A DNA stretch of 25,901 nucleotides from Mnemiopsis leidyi (taxonomy: Eukaryota; Ctenophora; Tentaculata; Lobata; Bolinopsidae), in contig JH155389.1 of NCBI GenBank assembly GCA_000226015.1, positions 90,386 through 116,286 on the forward strand. The letters run 5' to 3'. Below the pieces are notes generated by a model. The model did no database searches. It saw only the letters and a list, made by a program, of their open reading frames with translations, and was not told the origin of the DNA. Of this stretch, positions 20,801 through 25,901 are shown in pieces. The position numbers and the translations under genes are program-made. Every line of letters starts with the position of its first letter. The stretch's first letter is position 1.

Positions 20801-23576
20801 GTCATGAACAAGGTACTCATAGGGCTCATAGTCATTTGTGTTTGAAGTATTTTTTCTATAAAATTAGCAGAGATAATACCTACTCACTTGCACAATGAAG
20901 TTGATCATTTTGCCACTCTCCGTCCGGATTGCAGTAAGTATATTCTGATGCTACACCTCCGTTTGTGTAATTGTACCCCGACTAAAATTTATTTTTTAAG
21001 CAACATTTTCTATGAAGAAGCGAAAATTTAATTTGAGATTCCCGCAAAGGGTTTCTGCATGTATTCATTTTAACAAAATCCATGATTGAAACAGCAGGAA
21101 TTAACATTTTGCTACCTTACAAGCAAATCTTTGTAGCTGTTTTCTGGTTTTACATCTATCGTTACCAAAGAAGTACGCTCCCGGTTCATCTATGATACAT
21201 TGTTCTGCGGGTAAAATTGATCAGATAGATCAAATCCATGAACAATAAAACTAACAACTATAGTTATGTTATAAGTCCAAACGCTAATCCATATAATTTC
21301 AGACGGAAACCTAGATTTCAAGATAAAGTTAAAAGTTCCCTAAGTATCAAAGCCATCGGCCACCCATTCAGAGTACCAGACGCCTATTAAGTGCAAGCTA
21401 GATATCGTTATCACATATCTTGTTATGCCATACATGCTGTGAGTCAAAACGTTAAAAACTTGATCTTACGTTTTTGATAATGACAAAGATGAAATTTCAC
21501 GGAACTTCCTGTCACAGTTGTATCCACCTGAGATAAGGGGTAATTCAATGACTGCTTGTCACGGATATAGAAGTCATTCGATTTTAAGCTTACCTCCTTT
21601 AACTTAGAAATCGGGGTTAAAATCATGCCACGCCAAAGCTTTATCAAACTTTAAGTTTAACATGTCACCAGAAAAGCTTATTTTGACCAAGATTTACCGA
21701 TGAAGCTTGCACGACGTTAATGCCTCCACTGGTCGCAACACTGAAATATCCCTCCGTCCATGTCATAGAAACTAATTCTTGACATTGGCCACCAGACCGG
21801 AATAATGTGATTTGATCTTCAGGAAATAGCTCCGTCAAAGCTGAAGTATGGTGATTTGATATTCTGGAAACAGCTTCGATAAAGTTGAAATTGTGTATGG
21901 AATCAAGCTAAAGGAACAAACTCAAAGGGATTAACCGATTAAGCGTCTATAGTATCCTGAGGCGGATTAGAAACTTTTAGCAAATATGCATGTAAATCAC
22001 AAGAAAAATAAGTAAAAATTGTAGCACTGTTTTATTAATTAAAAAACTTACAAGTGTGTGGTGCATTACTAAAACAGCAGAACTTCAGGGATAATGTCTG
22101 ACCGGAACAAAAAGAGTTTATTCCTGAAAAAGAGGTGTTATATTTTCCCGACAAGGAGTTCTTCGTAAAGCAGTCTGTTTATTTGACAAAACATAAGAAT
22201 ACTTAAAACTGACATGCCTGTATCGCAGTTAAAGTTAAGATCCGAAGCAGAAACAGAAACTGTTTCGGTGGAAGCTCCAAAGGGACAATTCCGGTTTGGT
22301 GTAAGGAGCCAACAGAAAGTTCCCTTTGGGTTGATGTAAGCAAAGCCAGATCGGCCAGTAGTGAAACACATGTCCATGGTATATGTTTTACCTGGTAAAA
22401 TTATGTTCAATTATGTTCGATTCAAGGAAACACCGTCAAAATTGTAAAACCTTGGCAGATTGCCCATGTGCCGCTAAATGAAAATGCTTTGGCGTAGAGG
22501 GATAGGGATAGGGTTATACTTGGGCACACAACGTATCCACTTACTAAACAAAAAACACGTTCCGCAGTGTCAGTAGTAGTACTCAAGTTTGATACAAGCT
22601 GCAGCCAAAATATAGAGGCTCTAAATATAGAGGCTCAAAATTTAGAGGCTCAAAATATAGAGGCTCAAAATATAGAGGCTCAACATATAGTGGCTCAAAA
22701 TATAGTAGAGGCTCAATATATAGAGGCTCAAAATTTAGAGGCTCGAAATATAGAAACCCAAAATATAGAAACTCAAAATATAGAGGCTCAAAATGAATGA
22801 GTTATAATTGTGAGTTATAACTAGTAATAGTTAATAAATATAAATTGCAATAGATAAATTTTCGACGTCTACCTTAAAGAATGCCTACATAAAAAGCAAA
22901 TAATTATGGACATCGGCATTCCCCAATGGATGCTGAAAATTGTTTCCTATATCATTCTATCAGTATCATGTCAGCTTCATCATCAGTAAAAAAGTGGTAC
23001 AACGTTTCGATAAATGCTCTTGTATTGGTAAAAAATTTCTTGCTTGACGTTTCAGGCAGCAACGTGAGGCTAATAATTTTTGTTCAAAATCTTGTAAAAT
23101 TCAAACCTGTTAGCTTAAAAGAAGTCGTGGAATCAAAAGTAACATTAGGTAAAGACCCGTCTGTCTTTGTAATCCCAATCGAAGTCTTTGCCAGGTAGTA
23201 AGGTCGATCAAACGTGGGACAACCGCTGCTCTTCAGGACCCCTAACGGTGCAGCCGGTAGCTTGCATGTAGCATCCGCACCATTCGCTGGGGAGATGTTT
23301 GTTCTGTTAAAACCCCGTCAAACATGGAACATCAGTATCAATAATTGACTATGGTTTGGTTTCAATCTCGATATAGTAGGATTAAAGTTTTATTTGCAAT
23401 AAAAGCAAGATATTAGGTTGAAATGATAATTAATGTTGTAGCAATTTGATTTTTGACAGTTCATCAACAGTATTGACTATTGATATTAATAGAAATGTTA
23501 GTTGCTCACCAATCTGAACGCAAAGATAGGTTATACTCCAAAGAAAGAAGAAGATCTTCCAGTCCCGCTTAATCAT
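8460..23576 (-). CDS. ApeC-CCP receptor: signal peptide, ApeC, ~37 CCP, TM, tail
   Basis: Exons in transcript order: 23510-23576, 23107-23286, 22218-22391, 22052-22123, 21698-21840, 21470-21527, 21116-21204, 20888-20981, 20438-20614, 20143-20227, 19766-19913, 19469-19592, 19107-19214, 18693-18911, 18406-18552, 18045-18166, 17708-17816, 17420-17530, 16968-17192, 16641-16787, 16327-16448, 15989-16182, 15370-15888, 14705-15223, 14083-14601, 13552-13928 (cut by Ns), 12999-13520, 12334-12852, 11628-12158, 10975-11186, 10634-10793, 10385-10464, 10158-10268, 9938-10027, 9612-9699, 8711-8865, 8460-8563. Counting the interrupted exon as 519 nt, the total is 7,563 nt, exactly 2,520 codons plus stop, and all junction phases agree. 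Predicted type I plasma-membrane protein. ApeC domains bind bacterial cell-wall ligands in studied proteins, and CCP domains mediate complement and adhesion contacts. Function here is inferred as recognition or adhesion. The exons are all phase-linked, so one gene is more likely than several, but transcript evidence is lacking. Confidence 0.8.
9050..9210 (-). CDS. Optional cytoplasmic exon
   Basis: An open stretch ending at a good donor (GGCAG|GTAAAG, 9050) in the phase needed by exon 36. It encodes NPTNGIPLGYINHGCD and following acidic residues. Possible acceptors put its start at 9125, 9176 (both phase 1) or 9210 (phase 0). None joins the preferred exon 35 donor in frame; the 9125 and 9176 starts fit the alternative phase-1 donor of exon 35. 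It contains a YIN motif. It may be an alternative exon or a relic. Confidence 0.35.
9612..9699 (-). CDS. Exon 35: transmembrane helix
   Basis: Encodes STGISITTIIIVVFAACLVG followed by SIYIFSKKK: a hydrophobic helix of about 23 residues with a basic stop-transfer sequence, as in type I membrane proteins. The preferred donor is AA|GTAGAT (phase 2), which joins exon 36 in frame and gives KKKDRMK. If unspliced, the frame meets TAG straight after KKK, which would give a tail-less receptor. A second possible donor, GGGA|GTATCT (phase 1), fits the optional exon at 9050-9125. Confidence 0.65.
9938..11186 (-). CDS. Exons 30-34: membrane-proximal CCP domains
   Basis: Exons 10975-11186, 10634-10793, 10385-10464, 10158-10268 and 9938-10027 finish CCP 34 and encode CCPs 35-37. 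They carry typical landmarks: CDDGYQISENEV, KWEPQHPGNC, LCGFPPEVQNGEI, GCKVPNVMNGVWNG and CDDGYTPTLG. These are the most conventional CCPs in the protein and have fewer N-glycosylation sequons than the array. After the last CCP cysteine a short linker (IHETKSGFVSALT) leads to the membrane segment. Confidence 0.8.
11265..11538 (-). mobile_element. tRNA-derived SINE in intron 29
   Basis: The minus-strand 5' end (11462-11538) is tRNA-like: A box TGGTGTAGTGG (11521-11531), B box GGTTCGATTCC (11477-11487), and GGGTTGG able to pair with CCAATCC as an acceptor stem. The T-stem is degraded and there are extra bases, so it is not a functional tRNA. A unique body of about 190 bp follows, ending in an AACAAATACAAATACAAAT tail near 11270-11300. 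This is the plan of a tRNA-headed SINE. Clear target-site duplications were not found. Confidence 0.7.
11462..11538 (-). promoter_or_regulatory. Internal RNA polymerase III promoter (A and B boxes)
   Basis: Both boxes fit the tRNA consensus closely and are spaced about 34 bp apart. They would drive transcription of the SINE in the same direction as the host gene, if still active. Confidence 0.6.
11628..12158 (-). CDS. Exon 29: diverged three-CCP unit
   Basis: 531 nt, phase 2-2, with the same architecture as the array exons (RCNIPNIDNLNVTS, KCDAPSLEEHV, SCGIAPNVRFSS) but substantially diverged. It is likely an older product of the same exon duplication, or the founder. Confidence 0.83.
12334..12852 (-). 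CDS. Exon 28: last near-identical array unit, hybrid
   Basis: 519 nt, phase 2-2. The 5' two-thirds are nearly identical to the other units. After CDKGYDGNV the sequence diverges (NVSCGNDGTWLISGSC, then KCPDPLVISNSYDN). This is the opposite array edge to exon 23. Confidence 0.84.
12999..13520 (-). CDS. Exon 27: three-CCP array unit, one extra codon
   Basis: 522 nt, phase 2-2. It differs from its sisters by a one-codon insertion that adds an Asn before the Cys of the GVC motif (GVNCGLQTC instead of GVCGLQTC). Otherwise it is nearly identical to exons 24-26. Confidence 0.84.
13538..13551. other. Assembly gap (14 Ns) in near-identical repeats
   Basis: The distance between equivalent points of neighbouring units is about 670 bp (13928 to 14601 is 673), but only 408 bp separate 13520 from 13928. 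A single interrupted unit would need about 270-280 bp here, not 14. The gap length is therefore wrong, and extra units may have been collapsed. Confidence 0.92.
13552..13928 (-). CDS. Exon 26: array unit, interrupted by assembly gap
   Basis: 377 nt are present, corresponding exactly to the 5' part of the 519-nt unit. The remaining 142 nt of exon and most of the following intron fall in the run of Ns. The frame is open up to the gap. Whether one unit or several are missing cannot be told from the sequence. Confidence 0.8.
14083..14601 (-). CDS. Exon 25: three-CCP array unit
   Basis: 519 nt, phase 2-2, nearly identical to exons 24, 26 and 27. Each unit can be added or removed without breaking the frame or the CCP fold, because a CCP is split at the same point at both borders. 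Confidence 0.85.
14705..15223 (-). CDS. Exon 24: three-CCP array unit
   Basis: 519 nt (173 codons), phase 2-2, acceptor side at 15223 and donor at 14705. Begins CLNGSDMYGNETIQCQ and contains CCPs starting RCDLPNITNSN, RCYKPTLGPHS and TCPGPIEIPNS, the last completed by exon 25. About 16 N-glycosylation sequons lie in 173 residues. The intron after exon 24 is only 103 bp, against about 146-154 bp elsewhere in the array. Confidence 0.85.
15370..15888 (-). CDS. Exon 23: first three-CCP array exon, hybrid
   Basis: 519 nt, phase 2-2. It encodes the end of CCP 13, CCPs 14 and 15, and the start of CCP 16. The 5' third (to about 15700) is clearly different from the other array exons (LHGNDTVKCQ, RCDTPNIENIDLN). 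From AKLHGNTSITC onward it is nearly identical to them. This looks like an array edge made by recombination inside the exon. Confidence 0.82.
15989..17530 (-). CDS. Exons 18-22: four-CCP module, copy B
   Basis: Exons of 111, 225, 147, 122 and 194 nt encode CCPs 9-12 plus the first half of CCP 13. They match copy A: exon 20 equals exon 15 in length (147), exon 21 equals exon 16 (122), and shared residues include STIKC, CDHNYEISG, TYCDQP and WEYNGIC. The last exon is longer than its partner because it also contains the start of CCP 13 and switches to the phase-2 border used by the following array. Confidence 0.8.
17708..19214 (-). CDS. Exons 13-17: four-CCP module, copy A
   Basis: Exons of 108, 219, 147, 122 and 109 nt encode CCPs 5-8. 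Characteristic features are a long third-cysteine loop (NIANGTVATVKC), CDHNYQLHG, and a last CCP beginning YCDNPVIGPH and ending WEYDGIC. Exon sizes, splice phases and key residues match exons 18-22, so this is one copy of a duplicated five-exon block. The exon 14 donor is G|GTTTGC, which is weak but required by the frame. Confidence 0.8.
19469..21204 (-). CDS. Exons 7-12: CCP domains 1-4
   Basis: Six exons encode four complement control protein (Sushi) modules, each of about 55-60 residues with four cysteines and the W or G-Y landmarks (for example YSCSPGSYLNG and CDEGFVARN followed by GGTWEGG). Most CCPs are split across two exons after the second-cysteine region, a common animal arrangement. 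CCP 1 (exons 7-8) is the most divergent. Exon 9 encodes a complete CCP and carries a duplicated donor site, listed separately. Confidence 0.8.
20417..20438 (-). other. Tandem alternative 5' splice sites of exon 9
   Basis: A 21-bp segment including the exon end and donor (ATTTACG|GTAGGC) is directly repeated. Exon 9 can end at 20438 or at 20417. The longer form adds exactly 21 nt, that is 7 residues (GRRCCIY) including two extra cysteines, and keeps the frame into exon 10. Confidence 0.7.
20681..20737. repeat. Short direct repeat in intron 8
   Basis: A 24-bp sequence (gatctcaacatcaagaattc and four more bases) at 20681-20704 recurs with one mismatch at 20714-20737. Confidence 0.85.
21470..23286 (-). 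CDS. Exons 2-6: ApeC (apextrin C-terminal) domain
   Basis: About 210 residues. The order of signature blocks fits ApeC: SSGCP near the start, MDMCFTTGRSG, then PKGTFCWL (compare WPxGxYCI), NCPFGA (compare CPxGF), LSLKFCCF (compare xIxxCCR), ITLFRSGGQCQELVSM (compare PFxLxxxxxxCQxVxGM) and a closing VKFHLCHY (compare LxYCYY). The cysteine spacing, including the paired CC, is the strongest evidence. ApeC is known from amphioxus, echinoderms, cnidarians and molluscs. Two amphioxus apextrin-like proteins bind peptidoglycan or muramyl dipeptide. Compared with canonical members, the WDD(E)-type acidic loops are not apparent, so ligand specificity may differ. The identification is made by eye from conserved positions. 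Confidence 0.72.
21807..21900. repeat. 44-bp duplication across the exon 5 acceptor
   Basis: The segment starting gtgatttgatcttcaggaaa at 21807 is repeated imperfectly from 21851. The first copy contains the exon 5 acceptor. In the second, the equivalent AG is lost, so it is now intronic. Confidence 0.8.
22216..22217 (-). other. Non-canonical GC-AG intron donor after exon 3
   Basis: The exon 3 end reads ACAG|GCATGT. Nearby GT dinucleotides give a frame that stops within exon 4, whereas the GC donor joins GACACxG-type sequence to exon 4 in frame and preserves the ApeC signature. GC-AG introns make up about one percent of animal introns. Confidence 0.6.
22606..22797. repeat. 15-bp minisatellite in intron 2
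   Basis: About 12-13 copies of caaaatatagaggct, with substitutions and one 3-bp insertion. A plus-strand frame stays open (an NIEAQ-like repeat) only because the period is a multiple of three. It lies within an intron of the minus-strand gene and is not considered coding. Confidence 0.93.
23510..23576 (-). CDS. Exon 1: start codon and signal peptide
   Basis: The ATG at 23574-23576 opens MIKRDWKIFFFLWSITYLCV: a basic n-region (K, R, K), a hydrophobic core and small or polar residues before the junction. This is a classical eukaryotic signal peptide of about 20 residues. The donor is G|GTGAGC, phase 1. An AT-rich TATAATTA-like stretch lies about 60-70 bp upstream on the minus strand and could be a core promoter, which is unproven. 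Confidence 0.75.
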
Positions 23577-24477
23577 TTGACAATGTTTGATATCGAACTG
23601 TAATTAGTACTTGTGTTACTGTTACTGCTTGGATCATTATAATTATAGCGTTAGAATTAAAAACAGGGGATTTGAATTAGTCAACTTCAATTGCGTTTTT
23701 AATCATTGACAAGCAGCGTTCTTAATCATTATCAGGCATGAATCCTACCATATGATTTGATAATTCTGAGCTTGTAAAGTGATAACCAATATCAACAATG
23801 AAAGATCAATATATGATGAAGAAGGATTTATGTATAACTTAGATAACTTATAGGTCTTAGATAACCAACTTTAAGAAGAATCATAACTAGATAGAAAATA
23901 AAATGTCGAGCAAACTTTATGATCTACCATGACCATGTCAGCGTCAAACTTGCTGAAGCAAAAGCTTGGCTTAAACTTAAAGTGAGTGAAATACAAAATA
24001 TATTCTTGGTTTTAGTACCAAAAATTAATTCATTATTTATTAAGTCATTCGACTTTGAGTTTGAGTAGCTTAAGGCAACAAATTAGTTGACTAGACATGC
24101 GACTCTTTGGAAAACAGATGATAAGAAAAGTGGGCTGCATACGTTTTAAAAATCAGGCGATTCTCAGCGAGTCTCATCGTCAGCGGGGCCACGTAGAAAA
24201 CACATGTGAAAGGCAACATTAGTATCTAATTCTAAGATAACCCCACTTGGCTCAGAGATCTATGTTGGGCACTGCATGCACCAAACTGGCCGCTAAAACG
24301 CGGTGCGATTATAGAGACGGTTATTGGATAATGTGGAAATATTATCAACATTGGTAATTCTATCACAGTCGCAAGCAGAACCAACAAGAAAAACATTAAG
24401 CATCGAATTTTCGCATATTTTCAATATTGATATCCAGAGGGAGGGGGATTTATACTAAATATTTAAATACTTTATAC
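23577..24477. other. Upstream region of the ApeC-CCP gene
   Basis: AT-rich DNA upstream of the minus-strand gene. It should contain that gene's promoter and any 5' UTR exon. No domain-bearing exon or clear regulatory motif is recognised beyond the TATA-like stretch near 23640. Confidence 0.45.
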
Positions 24478-24586
24478 GTGAAGAAGGAATAAGGTTGGGA
24501 TGAAATAAAAGTGTATAAAGTGGATTTGGAATTCCAAATGCACTTTTACACTTTTATTTCATCCCAATTCCTTATTCCTTCTTCAC
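24478..24586. repeat. 109-bp near-perfect palindrome
   Basis: Left arm 24478-24522 and right arm 24541-24586 are reverse complements apart from small indels. The centre is itself palindromic (atttggaattccaaat, 24524-24539), so there is essentially no loop. It is compatible with a tiny foldback or MITE-type element, or a hairpin RNA source. No target-site duplication is obvious. Confidence 0.92.
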
Positions 24587-25503
24587 AATCAGATAACTGC
24601 TCACGGGAAAAACATCAAGCCAACTGTTCCCATTCTACAAAAACGAAGAATCTGAATACTTGATACTAAATACTTGATACTAAATACACACCAATTAGGC
24701 ACTATTCTTAACAAGGATGCCCTATAATCTCGTGTCTGTATAGTTTTACAAATCTATCACCTTAAGAATCACCTTTAATAACATTTGAAAAAATAATAAT
24801 AAACAAAAGTATAGGCTCCTGGAAAAAAATCTTAAATATTGAACTTTTGTTTATTATAGTTATAGCTATCAGTTTTCACTGGCCGTTGCGTGCAGCTCTC
24901 TTTACGGTCCCCTCTGACAACAAGGTTATCAGTTTATATCTACAGTTACCCAAAGGCTCAAAGAAAACAATTTACCCAAGGCTAAACCAACAAAAAGCAG
25001 TAAAATTTTAATTCGATTTTATCTCCCACTAACCAGCCGCAAACTCTAGCTTTGATATTCGTAGAACAGTTGATAATTCTATCAAAGTCTCTGCCGAGAC
25101 GGGCTTGAGAACCATGCAATCACTTCATATTGAGTTTCACCCTGAAAAATCAGAGCGTGACAATACAACAAATAGACTGCCAGACTAACATTCACATTCG
25201 TGAGAACATCAAGAAATGTATACAAGCTGCATCAGTGCAGGCCTGCATGTACTAGTATAGTCATTGTCAGTGATATCGCAACTTGTCTTGCCAACTTTAA
25301 CCTTTAAATTATAATATCATACTTAGGTATACTCATATATCTATCACGTGATCAGTTATCTCAAGTCTTAAATCACGCAAAGACCGACAATTCTAGTGAC
25401 GAGTGGACAGTGTCCATCGCACAAGCACAACCATAAACATTTTCAAATGGGATGTTTTAAAAAGCCATAAAGTACTCTCACCTTGAAGATGAACGAGAAT
25501 CTG
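24587..25503. other. Intergenic, no gene recognised
   Basis: No supported gene. It contains the inverted repeat at 24796-24857 and a short duplicated acttgatactaaat motif near 24660-24686. On the minus strand near 25139 a good acceptor precedes a frame of about 20 codons (GETQYEVIAWFSS...), which could be a last exon of a gene outside the window but is too short to call. Confidence 0.45.
24796..24857. repeat. 15-bp perfect inverted repeat, 32-bp spacer
   Basis: ataataaacaaaagt at 24796-24810 pairs perfectly with acttttgtttattat at 24843-24857. It is AT-rich and could form a hairpin. No function is assigned. Confidence 0.85.
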
Positions 25504-25901
25504 ACCACTCTAAGTCTACCACTATTAGTCTACCACTATTAGTCTACCACTCTAATTCTACCACTCTAATTCTACCACTCTAAGTCTACCACTCTAATTC
25601 TACCACTCTAAGTCTACCACTCTAAGTCTACCACTCTAAGTCTACCACTCCAAGTCTGCCACTCTAAGTCTACCACTCTAAGTCTACCACTCTAAGTCTA
25701 CCACTCTAAGTCTACCACTCTAAGTCTACCACTCTAAGTCTACCACTCTAATTCTACCACTCTAAGTCTACCACTCTAAGTCTACCACTCTAAGTCTACC
25801 ACTCTAAGTCTACCACTCTAAGTCTACCACTCTAATTCTACCACTCTAATTCTACCGACTCTAATCTACCACTCTAATTCTACCACTCTAATCTACCACT
25901 C
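25504..25901. repeat. 14-bp minisatellite running off the window
   Basis: About 28 copies of tctaagtctaccac and the variant tctaattctaccac, plus a few irregular units near both visible ends. The two variants are interspersed, which could be used to type alleles. The true end lies beyond 25901. Confidence 0.95.

Noticed and set aside
22567..22800. Plus-strand repetitive protein with NIEAQ units
   Set aside because: Produced by a 15-bp minisatellite whose period is a multiple of three. It lies in an intron of the opposite-strand gene and has many imperfect units.
22926..23198. Plus-strand frame of 90 codons
   Set aside because: Antisense to exon 2 of the ApeC region (23107-23286) and to intron 2. 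No domain or splice evidence on the plus strand.
25070..25139. Terminal exon of another gene on the minus strand (GETQYEVIAWFSS...)
   Set aside because: A good acceptor precedes it, but about 20 codons with no domain and no partner exon in the window is not enough.
1209..25901. CRISPR-like or other prokaryotic repeat arrays among the tandem repeats
   Set aside because: The repeats are contiguous with no unique spacers, and the window is clearly from an intron-bearing animal genome.

Overview
The window is nuclear DNA from an invertebrate animal. It is AT-rich, the genes are broken by GT-AG introns of roughly 100-700 bp, there are several minisatellites, and a tRNA-headed retroposon sits in an intron. 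The gene content suggests a marine invertebrate: a secreted/membrane protein with an apextrin-type (ApeC) domain and very many CCP/Sushi domains. I cannot name the species or phylum. All gene models were built by hand from splice signals, reading phase and domain signatures.

Layout. 1-6290: mostly non-coding, with a 63-bp minisatellite (1209-1589), a 13-bp minisatellite (2878-3086), homopolymer G and C runs and a retroposon-like 3' end near 655. 6291-7762 (+): a compact six-exon gene for a 160-residue protein with an LGFG...LPERF motif like that of IP3-receptor-interacting (KRAP/TESPA1/ITPRID) proteins. 7763-8459: a short convergent intergenic stretch. 8460-23576 (-): one large gene of about 37 exons that dominates the window. 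23577-25901: intergenic, with a near-perfect 109-bp palindrome, a small inverted repeat and a 14-bp minisatellite that runs off the end.

The large minus-strand gene encodes a predicted type I membrane protein of about 2,520 residues. In order it has a signal peptide, an ApeC domain (exons 2-6), about 37 CCP domains (exons 7-34), a transmembrane helix (exon 35) and a cytoplasmic tail with a YxN tyrosine motif (exons 36-37). The exon lengths sum to a multiple of three and every junction is phase-compatible. This supports the model as a single gene.

The CCP region grew by duplication at several scales. A four-CCP, five-exon module is present twice (17708-19214 and 15989-17530). A three-CCP, 519-bp phase 2-2 exon is then repeated six times (12334-15888), with a diverged seventh relative at 11628-12158. 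A run of 14 Ns inside the array almost certainly hides missing sequence, so the true copy number is uncertain. ApeC domains bind bacterial peptidoglycan components in the cases studied, and CCP stalks are common in complement and recognition proteins. An immune-recognition or adhesion receptor of variable stalk length is the natural inference, but it is not demonstrated by the sequence.
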